Origin: Oscarella lobularis
Lineage: Eukaryota; Porifera; Homoscleromorpha; Homosclerophorida; Oscarellidae
Reading direction: 5' to 3'
DNA: 64,000 nucleotides
NCBI RefSeq assembly: GCF_947507565.1
Contig: NC_089180.1
Coordinates: 3,472,001-3,536,000, forward strand
In this document: piece after piece, positions 1-10,919 of the stretch
Numbering within the stretch: the stretch's first letter is position 1
Layout: each line of letters starts with the position of its first letter
The notes under the pieces: model-generated
Seen by the model: only the letters and a program-made list of their open reading frames with translations
Databases searched by the model: none
What the model was told of the DNA's origin: nothing
Made by a program: the position numbers and the translations under genes

Positions 1-475
1 CAAGGGAGAGAGTTCGCCAGCTTAATTAGAAATATCTTAGCAAAAGAAGCCTGCCTCGTTGAATTCTAAAGTGCATTGAAGCGCTAGAAAAAGACGATCC
101 TAGTTGCATCCGTCGTAAATCTCTCAATGGTGCTCGACCTTATGTGCCTAATTTTTGGCGTACGCTGCACCGAAAGTGTTAACTCGCTACTTGACAAAAA
201 GATCACAGACAAGAATTGGGTGATGTAGCTAAAAGAATGAGCTCTAAGTAAAAGGTATGTTAAAGAAGCTCTTGGACCTGATCCAAAGTTTGCACGTCAT
301 GATCTGAATGGCTTTAGCGGAGAGAGCAGCAATCGAGATAAAGCTCTGGCGATGCTTGATTTTTAAGAGGTCAAAATGACATCACAAAATGCTAGAAGAG
401 GAGTGCCTATGTACTTCCGCCAATCGCTAGAAGGTAGAGAGCTTGGGTTTAAAGGGCAACTTAAGTGGGCAAGTT
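1..475 (+). pseudogene. Unrecognised broken coding remnant
   Basis: Several short open stretches lie one after another on the plus strand but in different frames and with stops between them: one from about base 10 to 69 (contains FASLIRNILAKEACLV), one from 63 to 182 (contains RRKSLNGARPYVPNFW) and two at about 255-368 and 370-475. Their amino-acid composition looks like real protein and the last stretch ends near an intron-like TTTTTTCAG. I do not recognise the family. The simplest reading is a decayed gene, probably part of a mobile element, whose upstream part lies outside the window. It could also be several unrelated scraps. Confidence 0.25.
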
Positions 476-1075
476 TTTTCAGTTTGACCGACATCTGGGT
501 TGCTTTCATTGTCTTCGATAATCTGCAAAAATTATTATGTCTAAATGTCTAAATATAACTTCCGGCGGAGATATTCGTGTTTCTCACTACAGCCTATGAC
601 GTAGATAGGTGAAGAGTGTACATGGTTAGAGGCGCCTGCCACTCATTTGCGTGTCCCGGTCTCTTCTTTCTTTCACCCGTAAATGCCGCATAGGTGCGTC
701 GCCGCTGGCTTGCAGCAAAACGTCGAAGGACGGCGTTCACTTGTTTCACTTTTCGAAACACTCTGAGCAACGCAAGAAGTGGGTAGTGGCCGTTCATCGC
801 ACGCGTGCCGGGTGGGCAGGGTTATAGTATTACATTTTAATACATTTTCACCAGCATGTTTTTCTGTTACAGGCAATTTGTCAGTGCTCTTTACTACAAC
901 AAAAACTGCGCTAGAAAACAGACAGATTCTTCAAATGGAACGTATCGCTATGCCGTGGCCTTTCTAAAATACAAAAGAAAAAGCACATTGTTAGAAAAAT
1001 TCCCGTAAACAGAACATACAGTAAGTTTAGATGTTTGATGTCGATCGTGGAAATAACATAAATTTTTAGAAGACT
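476..1075. other. Non-coding stretch, nothing recognised
   Basis: Only short overlapping open frames on both strands (for example 594-797 and 779-967) with no recognisable motif. I see no gene, RNA or repeat here. Confidence 0.4.
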
Positions 1076-1206
1076 GCGACGGTGACGGCGATGGCATCGA
1101 TGACGGCGACGGCGACGTTGACGGTGACGGTGACGGTGACAGAGACGGCGACGGAGATTGCCACAACAACGTCGACGGTGTCGACGATGGTGTGGGCGAC
1201 GGCGAC
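1076..1206. repeat. GAC/GGC-rich hexanucleotide minisatellite
   Basis: A run of GACGGC, GACGGT and related units forms a simple repeat of about 130 bp. The long Ser-Pro-rich and Arg-His-rich minus-strand frames over this stretch are by-products of the repeat and not credible proteins. Confidence 0.8.
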
Positions 1207-1474
1207 TGCAAGTTCCATTTTCTAGGTACTGAAACGCACAATGTTCAATAGTTCGTCGTTTATCTGAAAGTCTATTCCGTATTGGCAGGCGGTTCCCTTC
1301 AGGCAAGGCAATGATGAGCTCAAATCAGCGTCTAATACCGTAATTTAATTCTTTTTCTTTTGCAGGCCTAAATAATATTGTATGTTAAGTTTTTTTTGTA
1401 TTTGACATTTTTCCTTACGTTAGAAATTTTTTCATGCTTTAATTTTATCTTTTAATTAATTTGGAAACAGAAGC

Positions 1475-1778
1475 ATGAGCATTTACATCCAGGAAATTGC
1501 AGATCACGAGATTAGTCTACGTTCAGTGTGCGAACGGATACTAAAAAACGCGGATATGGCCGGTCGAACTGCGACATTGCCGTTATATGAAACCTCGTAT
1601 TTTGAGTACAGCAAGAGTCGTGAGGATCCAAACAACCCCGACTTCTTGGGCGCTGGGGGTTTCGCGGACATTTACTAAGCTCGCCTCGTGAGAAATTCTG
1701 ACGGCTGTTTACTGGACAAGCCCCAGTTAGTTGCGATCAAATATTTTGGAATCCATCAAAGCCAAGACTGGGCAAAAG
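1475..1778 (+). pseudogene. Protein kinase N-lobe exon with nonsense mutation
   Basis: The frame opens at ATG 1475 and reaches FLGAGGFADIY, which matches a kinase glycine-rich loop (GxGxFxxVY type). It then hits TAA at 1676-1678 and continues in the same frame to LVAIKYFGI, which matches the VAIK motif with the ATP-binding lysine. The exon ends at AAAAG|GTATGA (1778/1779), a good splice donor, but no catalytic-loop exon follows in the next few kilobases. So this is the N-lobe of a kinase, probably tyrosine-kinase-like, with one stop in the reading frame and no downstream exons visible. A kinase C-lobe exon at 54702-54905 is far away and cannot be linked to it from sequence alone. Confidence 0.6.
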
Positions 1779-2299
1779 GTATGAACATCAATTTGATTAC
1801 CGGTAAGAAAAACCGATAATTTACATCTTGCATAATGTGTGCAACAGAGTCAAAAGCTAGATCTGTTTTAGGGCAATAATGCATTGCTAAAAATTTTCCT
1901 GTTACTATTAATTAATCGAATACCTAACGTTAATCCAAAATTTCATAAATAGCTTATATTTGAGAACAAGGAACATCTATAAATATTCTTTGTCTATAGA
2001 TATATACACTGTTAAATTGCTAGTGGACGCGTGACCCAAAATGGGAGTTTGGAAGTCTGCCACTATTCTAAGCTGGTTTAGGTGTTAAAGAATTGCTTCT
2101 TATAGGTATTTGCCAAAACCATTCTTTGGAGTTGCCCAAACCTTGTAAGGGTGTTGCTTAGAACAACGTGGAGGTTGTGCAAACTACCTCGCTGGTACTG
2201 CAGCCTCCTAAACGCAGTTTAATTAAATGGTAAGTGCGACGCGATTTCGACCCATATTTTTTACTGATTTGCACGGTAGTGTGACAAATAAAACCTTGC
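1779..2299. other. AT-rich non-coding stretch
   Basis: AT-rich sequence after the kinase exon donor, with no open frame of note. No further kinase exon is visible. Confidence 0.5.
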
Positions 2300-2786
2300 T
2301 TGGCACTTTCTTTCCTAATAGAAATAAAAATTCACGATTGTAGAGCGTTTCTTATTTGCTTCCGATTCCTCCCTATCCGGGTTCCACTTACGTCATTGGT
2401 GGAACGGAAGTCTTTCGCGAGAGAAATGCCAAAACGTCCAATAGGCCAAGAAGTCTATATTCCCGATCGTCAGAAAAACGTCAGAGTTTTCGCCCAAGCC
2501 TCATTATCCAGGAGCTATTACATTACCACACCTAATGGGTCGTACCGTGGAAAGTTGATCCCGGTGAGAGATGACGCCGCTACTATACCTGAAGATGATA
2601 AAGATAGCGTAATTCCTGAGCAAAGAAATAATCCCGACGTACCTCCAAATAAAGCCGTCGAAGATCCCCCTCAAGTAGCGCCGTAGCAGCAGCAGCAGCA
2701 GCAGCCTCCACCCGTCCGAACCCGCACAACTCGTATCATTAGACCTCCAGCAAGGTTTGCCGATAAGCAACCTGCTGGAAGGGATA
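2300..2786 (+). pseudogene. Ty3/gypsy-type pol C-terminal end
   Basis: The frame contains GQEVYIPDRQKNVRVF and a later TRIIRPPARFADK, separated by an acidic, proline-rich linker with a stop codon at about 2684 followed by a CAG repeat. The R-(I/V)-(I/V)-x-PP-x-R-(F/Y) motif is typical of the C-terminal tail of Ty3/gypsy-like integrases, just before the 3' LTR. The frame runs to the LTR-like sequence that begins at 2787, which supports the assignment. Integrase core and reverse transcriptase are missing upstream, so this is a truncated copy. Confidence 0.55.
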
Positions 2787-2954
2787 TGTGGTGTGAGCTA
2801 CTTATCTGTGTTGCCGCACGTAAGGCGGAGCTTTAAATGTGACGTCACCCCCTTGTTCGTATATATATAGTCCCTGAGCCTTCTGCCACGGACTCACTCC
2901 TCTTCTGTGTACCACAGCCGCAATTAAGTTGATTGAACACAACATCACCACACA
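2787..2954 (+). repeat. Candidate gypsy LTR
   Basis: The segment starts with TGTGGTGTGAGC and ends with CACCACACA, giving short inverted ends of TG...CA type. Inside it has a TATA box (TATATATAG near 2865) and then TCTGCCACGGACTCACTCC, which looks like the U3/R boundary of a short LTR. It lies exactly between the pol end upstream and a gag-like ATG (2988) downstream. I see no second LTR to compare with, so the borders are estimates. Confidence 0.45.
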
Positions 2955-2987
2955 CGCCGGAAAAGTAATCTCGCAAGCGCGCAACGG

Positions 2988-4284
2988 ATGAGGGCGGCTC
3001 TAGCGAGGAGACAACGCAACGACCCTGAAGATCAGGTCGCGCCTGCTCAGGTGAGATGAATTAGAAGCTCATTAGCATTCGTGTTACTTAGAAGATTCGA
3101 TAGACGCCGGTACCGTCCTCTTTGGGGCTCCCAGTTGTTCACGCGGACGTGGCGACTATCGACAACATCGTAGATCGCGTCGATTGCAGTGCCTTTGAGC
3201 CTCAAGCCATCGCGGTTCAACCAGACGACTCGGACGACGACGGCTGGATGACCGATGAAGATGGAGACGAAGAAGACAAAGACAAAAGTAATGGAGACCA
3301 AGAAGACGGAGACGAAAGCGAGGTAGACGAGAAGGAAGAAGGAAGAAGAAGTCGGACATTAGGGTAAATGGCGGCTTGAGTCGGTGCCTCTTCGATTCAT
3401 GCGCGGCCGTTTCGATCGTTCCGCCGTCATTCGCTTCTACAAATATTCGACAGTCGACCGACCAATAATCGATGGCTAGCGCACAAAATATCCCGGTTCT
3501 CGGCGCACTGAATCTTCCATCTGACGACCGGGGAATGAGCAACGAAACACTATTTGCGTGTTGCGTTGATTGCTACCAATCCGATCCTCGGTGCACATTT
3601 CATCGCTCAACAAAACGTTGATCTGCTCGTCTCTCGTCGTCATTTACGATTACCGTCGAAATTTTCCCACCCACTCATCGCCCCTCCTCCACCTTCGTCG
3701 TTGCCCTCATCGCCGACCTAGTCGTCGCCGATCTCGTCGTTGCTGTTGTACTCAATCGTACTCGCTGAGCCGGTCGGGTTTCCGCCCGCTCAGGCAGAAA
3801 TGATTCTCGCCGGTGCAGTCGTCTATCTGTTGCAACTCTTCGTTCTATCCGCTGCTATTTGAACCATTAAAGCAACTGACGAAGAAATACGATCTGATCG
3901 TCCCCGCGTCATTGGCCAAGAACACTACTGGCATTATTCCTGTTAGAGGTTTCAATGTGGGCGGACAACAAAAGTTGTACGAAGAGGCAGGCGACCCGTA
4001 ACGGCGGAAGAGATCGACCCCTCAACCCTAGCAGCCTCTATATCGAATATGCCGCCACGCCCAATCTGACGCCCTGACAACGATCAGCTCTGGAGACCCT
4101 CCTTATAGAATAAAACGACATCTTCAGCCGTGAACCATCCGATCGGGGGCGCACCAATATTTTCTATCATCGCACAGTTACGACGACGGACCGCCCAATT
4201 CATCAAGGTCCATATCGTCAGCCCTTTTATCTCCTATCGTCAAGTCCAAGAAATGTTGGATGCCGATATTGTCACCCCGAGTTG
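2988..4284 (+). pseudogene. Ty3/gypsy gag start, protease and RT start, decayed
   Basis: Just after the LTR an ATG at 2988 opens a short gag-like frame (stop 3057-3059). Around 3560-3660 the frame reads NPILGAHFIAQQNVDLL, which resembles the C-terminal half of a retropepsin (ILG-x-DFL). From about 4060 to 4284 the sequence matches the start of a gypsy reverse transcriptase: DIFS, then the HxI-type stretch RTVTTTDRPIHQGPYRQP, and then a frameshift into a stretch ending DADIVTPSCS (compare I-x-PSxSPW). At least two stops and one frameshift are present, and the RT ends abruptly at about 4284 where P-like transposase sequence begins. The acidic region at 3200-3360 is GAC/GAA-rich low complexity. 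Confidence 0.55.
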
Positions 4285-5000
4285 CAGCAACTAGCTAGTA
4301 GCTTGGAATACTTTGGAATTCAAGGAGCAGAAGAAACCGTGCAGTTCATTCAAAAATTCGATAAGGCGTTTAACTGCCTGAATGTTCGAAGTCTGGATAA
4401 CGTGAAGGAAAACAGGCGAGGATACACCTCAGCAGATGACAAACGATTGGACGTAAAAAGGTGTTTTTCTGCTTATAAAAGTTTGCTTATATTTGGTGCT
4501 TTAGTGGCTGGAGAACGATTTCCTAGGATATCTTAATGACTGGACACAATACGTGCTGTCCATACCTGGCCTCACAAGTCAGGAAAGAGCATAAATGACT
4601 CTTAGTCACGAAACGCTTCTTGGATGGCGTATCAGCGGTACCTTTTAGGCAGCTCGGCGTTTCTACAATTTATTTTTATTCTTTAGTACGATTTTTTGTG
4701 GAAATGACAAGATACCTGTTCTCCCTTCCAGGCTCAAATAATGCTTTTCTTTTGAGTGCCCGAATGAATCAGGATCCGCTTGAGAATTATTTTGGGAAGC
4801 AGCGATCCAGGGGTGGACGTAGCGACAATCCTAATGTGAGTCAATATTTAGACAGCGCCTTTTCGTTGCGAGTTCAAGAATCAATAGCACTTGATCCCGT
4901 TAGAGGTAACAGCAGTCGAAAAAGGAGACTAAATGTAGTGGAGTCTAAGAGTATTGACGAAACCCCGCTTTCTAAACAAAAGGTTGTACGAAGAAAATAA
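4283..5000 (+). pseudogene. P-element-like transposase, C-terminal part
   Basis: The stretch reads like the C-terminal third of a P-superfamily (THAP9-like) transposase. It begins with FIQKFDKAFNCLNVRS at about 4350, then NDFLGYLNDWTQYVL and MTLSHETLLGWRISG (4505-4640), then FFVEMTRYLFSLPG and the strongly conserved QDPLENYFGKQRSRGGR near 4765-4830. It ends with a basic tail (NSSRKRRLN) and TAA at 4998-5000. A stop after SQERA (about 4592) and frame changes make it non-functional. The catalytic half is missing, cut at the gypsy junction at about 4284. The stop lies 18 bp from the stop of the convergent minus-strand gene (5019). Confidence 0.75.
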
Positions 5001-5018
5001 AAGCAAGTACTCTGAAAA

Positions 5019-6006
5019 TCAGTCAGTTCTGTTTGTTTTAAGCAATGTTCTTCGCAGAGATTTAGACTTTTGGGTTACTTTACGCTTCTCTTCTTTGTAG
5101 ATTTTCATCCATGATGACGCTATTGAAAATCCTCTGATAGTTGTCCATAAAGTCACGATATCTCTTAGAAGCTGATCTGAACTTATGGCGTCGTCAATGT
5201 CAACCGACATAATGCGCCAGCAGTGCTGAACCGGTGTTGAAATCATTATTGCCTCAACAATGCTTTCCGTTTCTTTCACTCCGAGCATAGGCATTCTCTG
5301 GAAGTTGTCTAAACTCTTCTTCGATACTGCAAAATAATCGGAACGACTTATTATTTACTTAGAAAAGTCCCTCACGGTTAGTAGAGCAATCCAACGCTTG
5401 CTATACGATTCGAACGAGAAGCAGTAGTCGTGCTCACTGTCAAAATACTCTTCTTCGTTTTTAACACAAAAACTTCTCAAAAATTGGCAGACTTCAGCTG
5501 CTTCATCACCCGAGCTCTTCGCGTACTTTTTCAGTAGTTTGAAAGGAATGTATCCCGCAGCATATCGCAAAACATTTGCTTCGTCAGTCGAAAGTGGGTC
5601 AATTTTCGAAGATGCTGGTTTTTCCTGGAACCTCTCTTGAAGGGAGTCAATAAGCAGACGGTCGAAGATCTTTTGATTCGCGATCTGACAGAGCAATGGC
5701 TCAGATCGCGCCCTTAGAACTTCACAAAACTTTGTCCAAAGTGGAAGCAGAGTGGCAATTCTAGCGTTTATGAAAGCGAACATGGCCTTCTCGCGAAGAA
5801 GACAAAGTGAGCAAACATTTTCAGGTTTTGGAATGCAGCGTCGAATGGCAAAAATAAGTTCTTCAACGAAAGATGCGAACGCGGCAGTTTCCCTCTTTGC
5901 TAGAAAAAAATCGGCAAGACCCTTCATTGCGGAAGCCATTTCCAAACACGTCTGGCCCAATATCTTCCTTCAAAACGTCTTCCAGAGCCGCGATTAGCAC
6001 CGACAT
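5019..6006 (-). pseudogene. Unnamed TE-linked family, copy 1 (RYAAGY / RGFS protein)
   Basis: I do not recognise a named family, but three copies in this window share one architecture. In this copy an ATG at 6006 opens MSVLIAALEDVL; a one-base frameshift near 5960 leads to a long frame to 5355 with the helical block (M/L)AxxFxxxxR, then DEANVLRYAAGYIPFKLLKK and a WIAL block. A second break near 5340 precedes the last part, with LWTTIRGFSIASSWMKIYKE and a lysine-rich end (KSKSLRRTLL). It ends at 5019 tail-to-tail with a P-like transposase piece. The upstream end is the shared terminus at 6087. I infer an accessory gene of a two-gene DNA transposon. Its biochemical role is unknown. Similar RGFSFAS-type proteins are, as I recall, abundant and unnamed in cnidarian and fish genomes. 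Confidence 0.55.
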
Positions 6007-6075
6007 GCACCCGTAACAGAGTTAGCCTCACGAAAAATCACGTGACAATGGGGTGTTTCCAATCCCTCTCCTTCC

Positions 6076-6087
6076 CTATCTATGCTG
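6076..6087 (-). mobile_element. Transposon terminus CAGCATAGATAG, copy 1
   Basis: Read on the minus strand the sequence is CAGCATAGATAG, and the hAT coding exon begins on the other side at 6088. The same 10-12 bp begins copy 2 (7467) and copy 3 (14540, minus strand). A GTCACGTGAT box lies about 45 bp inside each. This marks the outer end of the composite element on the side of the RYAAGY-family gene. Confidence 0.55.
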
Positions 6088-6505
6088 CTATCATACGAAG
6101 CAGAGCCTTTTCAATATCATTCTGTCGAGTCGACTCTTTCGAATACTTCTGCTTTAACAAAACGGTCTCTTCAATTGTAGACTGCTTTCTTTGTTTGGAC
6201 TGCTTTGCGCCGGCGCTGTCTTTGTTTAATTTTCTTTGAGCTTCAGCGTTGGTAAAGTCGGTCGGATGCTGCACCTTTGGATGCTAAGAACCAAAAATAA
6301 CTCACTAATGACACGCGCTATACAGACTATGCACTACTAAAACGGCAACCTTGAAGAGATTTGACGTATTCGTCCCATGCTTGACATGTACCGAGCAAAT
6401 GTTACAACGAGCAGCGTCGCTCTGCGGCAGCTTCGAAAAGTAGTTCCAAACTACTCTTCTTCGTCGTTTTGCGGCTATAGAAGGCCCGGCATCCGCCATT
6501 TCCAT
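6088..6505 (-). pseudogene. hAT transposase N-terminus with BED zinc finger, truncated
   Basis: ATG 6505 begins MEMADAG, then VVWNYFSKLPQSDAARCNIC and VKHGTNTSNLFK, a BED zinc finger (C-x2-C, with the His side beginning in exon 2). The first exon ends at 6350 with GTTGCC as donor; a 66-bp intron ends in CTTAG and exon 2 starts at 6283 with HPKVQHP. The phase fits. Exon 2 continues to KYSKESTRQNDIEKALLRMI, which resembles the hAT segment just before the catalytic domain. It then runs directly into the terminus of the neighbouring element (stop at 6080). No catalytic domain is visible, so this is an N-terminal fragment broken by insertion. Confidence 0.7.
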
Positions 6506-6556
6506 GTTTCTTTTGCGCAGACAGACTAGACTCACCACTCCAGAGTGTATGCGCAA

Positions 6557-7466
6557 AAATCAATGGTGCGGTTAGATGCTTTTAAAGGTAGATTACGGCG
6601 TGTGGGGTTTTGGTGACGTCCACGGGCTTCCTTCGCGATTTACCACCGTCTTCCTTTTTTTCGCGTCTACTGTCTAACCGTCGTTTTCTCTGCTCTCGCT
6701 TTTCTTCTAAATGTCTTTTTACTGCCTGTCTAAAAGTGGTGGATTTTTAATTCAGTCCTACTATTCTTCTAGTAGGCTTCTTCAATAACGACGAATTTTA
6801 GGCACCAGAAGCCTACTCAAAAAGTGCCTAGTGCAAATATCTTAGAAGCTTAAATCTTGTTTGCCACTTTAGGACTTTGGGCAGCATAAAAGCGCCATCC
6901 GGCGCTAGAGAATCTTGTCCTCGCGTGCAGTTTCCGGCTACTAGATGACCTACATCTGCTCTTCTTCACACTAACCACAGCTGCTTCTTGGCACAAAGAG
7001 GATTAAAGCAAAGTAATCCCGCGTTTGTAAGCCCGTTGTCGGTGCACGTCAGCGAGGTATAGACCCAATCTGAGACGAATGGATCTACAACTTCAAACAG
7101 CCTAACTAAAAAGAGTGAATTCAAAATCGGCAGGCTTCTTTAGCCTATCAGACGTCGATTGGAGCAATAAAACCTAGTACGCGCTGAGAAGTTTACGCCG
7201 GTTTGTAGTCGGAAATGGGGCGGCTTAATTCTGCTAAACTATACGCTCAGTTCCGCCGAACGATCCTTTCGGCTCTTGTTCCCCGTATTTTCGGCTGAAG
7301 CGTCGCCGGCCTTGGTGAGCCTCGTCCGTTGGGCTGTTTTAGGTTCTGCACGCGCGCTTTCCATAGCTTTGTTTTCCGCTGCTGCTTTCGGCGCGATGCC
7401 GGCCTCTGCCGAATTGGAGGCGCTTGCGCGGGCCGCCGCCGTTCCATTGCCTTCTGCGGACGATAC
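6557..7466. other. Unannotated stretch, GC-rich near 7240-7470
   Basis: 6557-7200 shows no credible frame or repeat. From 7239 to 7470 both strands are open (Ala-rich one way, Ala/Ser/Phe-rich the other), which mostly reflects base composition. The plus-strand frame runs into the copy 2 element from outside and is not part of its gene. Confidence 0.4.
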
Positions 7467-7478
7467 CAGCATAGATGG
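7467..7478 (+). mobile_element. Transposon terminus CAGCATAGATGG, copy 2
   Basis: Plus-strand match to the terminus of copies 1 and 3. A GTCACGTGAT box follows at about 7508-7517 and the family ATG at 7552. This orientation is inverted relative to copies 1 and 3. Confidence 0.55.
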
Positions 7479-7551
7479 AAAAGAAGAAGGGATAGAAAGC
7501 TCCCGTCGTCACGTGATCACTTCAGTGCGCCAGGTGTGTTACGCCCTAATG

Positions 7552-8544
7552 GATGTAATCGAAAGAGCCCTTCTCGACCTGCAGGAAGAGAAAATAGCAA
7601 GTCAGCCGTCTCATCGTCTCATCCGGCTTTGGAAGGACCTGCGCGTGATCTTGGAATTCTCGAAAAGCGAAGTAATGGCGATTTTCGGCAAAAAGCTGGT
7701 TTCGGCAATGGCAGCGTGTTTCCAGCCGGGCACGAAACGCTCAACCATCTCTTTACTGCGAGAACATGCCCAAACGAAGTTCGTTTCCCTTCGCATTTAG
7801 CCTCTGCGGGACATTTGGGCGTGTCTATATTACGCCCTTGGCATTGCTTTTGACGACCCACTTCTTTCCCAATCAGTTAATTAGCGAGTATTCGAGGCAA
7901 TGCTACTACGCTTTCTCCGGGCGCAGCAAGGATCGGATAAAGGACGAGACTTTCAGGCTGTAAGTGCTCAGTGCATGGCTCAGCCTTTGTCAGGTGACGA
8001 GGAGAACGCACTGAGGTACGCCGCTGGATTTGTCCCGTTCAAGCTGCTGAATAATTTCACGAAAAGAAAGGAAGAATATAAGGGAATTATTGAATATTTG
8101 ACGAATTTGTCAGTCGAGGATTGTGAAAGGACGACAGAAGGTGGCAGTGACGAAAGTAGTGAAATTGAAGACTACACATCCCAATGGATTGCGAAAGTGG
8201 ATAGGGGAGGTCTCCTCAAGATCACCGCAACGCCTACCACTTTTTTCAGAAGTGTGGAGAACGTTGTCCGATGTCGCTTACCTAGTCGATTAGCCCGGAA
8301 GGAGAATTGTGACGTCGTTGCGGCTGTTGAAGTAGATCCAATGATCGTTTTCAGGTGGAGATTACTTACTGCTACACTTCTGGACGACGCTCACAGCAGT
8401 CATCTCCTTCATGAAATTGCTTCCCTGTGGGTGACGCTGAAAGGCTTCTCAATGACCTCCGCCTGGCTAGAGAATGATTTTATATGTGATACTGATATTG
8501 CACAATTAATACGATTATTCAAGGAAAAGAAGATTTGTTTGTAG
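7552..8544 (+). pseudogene. Unnamed TE-linked family, copy 2 (RYAAGF / KGFS protein)
   Basis: I chose ATG 7552 because MDVIERALLDL aligns with MDAVRKGLNDVL of copy 3 and lies after the conserved terminus and GTCACGTGAT box. The frame shows SEVMAIFGKKLVSAMAACF, then TAG at 7798, YYALGIAFDDP, a second TAG near 7879, and a clean open part with GDEENALRYAAGFVPFKLL (about 7995-8053). It goes on to QWIAKVDRGGLLKI, FFRSVENVVRCRLPSRL and SLWVTLKGFSMTSAWLE, with stop 8542-8544. The two TAG codons lie in conserved parts, so this copy is dead unless the stops are errors. The last 25 bp overlap the stop of a P-like tail on the other strand. Confidence 0.55.
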
Positions 8545-8622
8545 ATTTACGTTTTAGGAGTGGCGTTGAATCGACAACTTCTTCTGGAAAGAGACGAATG
8601 CAACGGCTCGAATTCCCTCGAA
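8519..8622 (-). pseudogene. P-like transposase tail, convergent with copy 2
   Basis: The minus strand reads RGNSSRCIRLFPEEVVDSTP followed by LLKRKS and a stop at 8519-8521. This aligns well with the tail at 13360-13462 (RGNLSSRRRLFPEEIVDATP, then LPKRRKS) and more loosely with 4900-5000. Only about 30 codons remain, so this is a remnant. It overlaps the 3' end of the plus-strand gene by about 25 bp, tail to tail. Confidence 0.6.
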
Positions 8623-8624
8623 GA

Positions 8625-9790
8625 ATAATCATATTGTTTGTCAATAATTAGTTTTGAGGAACGCCTTTTCTTAGACTGGCTTTCAAAGGAGCAGAGGGAA
8701 CAATGAATGTTTTGATTGAAAAAGAGTGCAATATTCATGCCAAATCCGCCGAAGTAGGTGAAAAAATGTTGAATGTTGTTACTACTTACAGAGTTTGTAG
8801 TATGGCACTGGAGCATTGGGACGTGCGAGTCAGCAAGGTCATTTGAAAATTGTCAAGCGACTCATTGGATTGGGATTGGATGTCAATGAAGCTGATCGAG
8901 TAAGAATGTTATTTATTGTTAGTATATTGAGTCACAAGCATGACAGTCAGCTATATAAACATCAATCGCGTTATTGATTCTATTTTAACAGTATGTATTC
9001 TTACATGACTAAACAGATAATTAATGTATTGTTGAATTGTTGTCTTAATTGCTGATCAATATTTGTTTACTCTTTTTAGGTAGGCTATACTTCTCTGCAT
9101 CGGGCTTGTCAGTGTGATCACGTTGAAATGGCGAAATACTTGATTTCAGCTGGAGCTAACATTGAAGCTGTTAATATGGTATTGGCGTACATTGTATAGA
9201 TTGGGTATCAATAATCATATTGTTTGTCAATAATTAGTTTGGAAGAACGCCTTTTCTTACCGCGGCTTTCTCTGGAGCAGAAGAAACAATGGCTGTTTTG
9301 ATTGAGAAAAGGTGCAATATTCATGCCAAAGCCGAAGTAGGTGAAAATATGTTGAATGTTGTTACTACTTACAGAGTTTGTAGAATGGCGATGGTGCATT
9401 GGGATGTGCGAGTCAAGAAGGTCATTTGAAAATTGTCAAGCAACTCGTTGGATTGGGATTGGATGTCAATGAAGCTAATCGAGTAAGAATGTTATTTATT
9501 ATTAGTGGATTGAGTCACAATCATGACAGTCAGCTATATAAACATAACTCGTTATCGATTCTATTTTAACAGTATGTATTGCTGATTAATTAATATTGAC
9601 TGGTTTTTTACTCTTTTTAGGAAGGCGTTACTTCTCTGCATCGGGCTTGTCACTTCAATCACGTTGAAATGGCCGAATATTTGATTTCAGCTGGAGCTGA
9701 CATTGAAGCTCGTCATCAGGTCTTCATGCCGAGTTCCTATTTAGTTTTTCAGTTATTGTTTGGTATTAGTGGGGAAGAACGTCTCTTCTT
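8625..9790 (+). repeat. Tandem duplication of an ankyrin exon block, about 588 bp
   Basis: The block starting with AATAATCATATTGTTTGTCA at 8625 recurs at about 9213, with introns as well as exons alike, and a third, partial, more diverged block starts near 9740. Each full block holds three exon-like units (8675-8753 type, 99-bp type A and 99-bp type B). Conservation of intron sequence indicates a recent segmental duplication. Confidence 0.75.
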
Positions 9791-10757
9791 CAGGCTGTTT
9801 TCTCTGGCAACGTCTCCCTTGTTGATCTTTTAGTTAAGAAAGGTTGCAACATTGATGCAAAAGACAACGTAAGACGTTGTGCAAGATTCGGTTTGAAATA
9901 AATGGGAATTCTAGGCTGGAGATGGAGCGTTGCAAATAGCTGATCGTCAAAAACATTTTAAAATGAAAGAAGATCTTGTTAAGATTTTTTCTCAGCCAAG
10001 AGTAAGATTTCGAGAAATTTGTTCTTCTAACCAACTGGTTAATATTGATGTTTTAGAATGACTCAGAAGCTGTAAGCGAGTTAACGGAGAAGATGGAGAA
10101 AATCTTACGAATGCAGGTGAGTCACTCAATAGCCTAGTTCCATTTTTTTGAGAGCAGTTACGTATTACTGGTAATGAGAAGCTAATTTTTACCATTGTAT
10201 GTTTTCAATGAGTCATTGTTGACCAGGCCAAGTGAAAGTCTTCCTATCATTTATTCGTAATATAGGAACTGTTTTATTTTAGGCAGAAAATAAGAAATTG
10301 CTGGATTCTGCTCTACGGGTCAGTTGCAATGTTCAAAGAGCCAAATTGAATAAATTCTTTTTTGTTCTAGAACGAAGAAAAACAGCCGAAGATGCAGAGA
10401 GATTTCCAGCAACCACGTGAACGAGCAACTCAAGCGAAAGCCGATCAACGTATGCGTCATCATAAAGTTCCTTGTAGTACATTATTCTTAGCAACTCTTT
10501 TTCGTCTAGACTCTTTTCCAGCTGATGACGAATTGGTACCAGATGAATTGATGAGAACATGCGCCTCCATCATAGGAACAAAATGGGAAGATGTCAGTGT
10601 TTTGCTTGGCATTTCCTTGTCCGATCTTGAGGAGATTCGTGGCTCCACTTCAAGCATAGTCACTCGCATGTTCAAGGTGCTGGTTTTGTGGAGCAAAGGA
10701 GCAGCATCCCCAACAGTCGGCAAACTCATACGACGATTTAAACCGAAGCGCTATTGA
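8675..10757 (+). CDS. Ankyrin-repeat protein with C-terminal death domain
   Basis: Exons supported by splice sites and open phase are 8801-8899, 9080-9178, 9384-9482, 9621-9719, 9794-9868, 9915-10001, 10057-10116, 10283-10318 and 10371-10757. The 99-bp exons each encode one 33-residue ankyrin repeat (GHLKIVKRLIGLGLDVN; YTSLHRACQCDHVEMAKYLI). The middle exons form a short coiled linker (SELTEKMEKILRMQ). The last exon encodes a death domain with VPDELMRTCASIIGTKWEDV, LLGISLSDLEEI and KLIRRFKP. Death domains bind other death domains in signalling; the partner cannot be told. Exon-like stretches near 8675-8753 and 9265-9336 match the 9794 exon but lack a good in-phase acceptor. No start exon is found upstream, so the 5' end is missing or displaced by the neighbouring element. 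AATAAA follows at 10886. Confidence 0.75.
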
Positions 10758-10885
10758 AAGGGAATTCGACGAACTCTATGGACATCACTAAAACGTTTCA
10801 CACTTCCTTTTGCTTCTTTTCATGTAAGCTTGTGTATTTTAATTTTTTAACCTGGACTTTTTGAACTTAAACTTTTTATGAGGTA

Positions 10886-10891
10886 AATAAA
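10886..10891 (+). terminator. AATAAA polyadenylation signal
   Basis: AATAAA lies 129 bp after the stop of the ankyrin-death gene in an AT-rich 3' region. This is the likely cleavage signal. Confidence 0.5.
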
Positions 10892-10919
10892 ATTTGAGCG
10901 TTTCTTAGAAGAGAAGTTT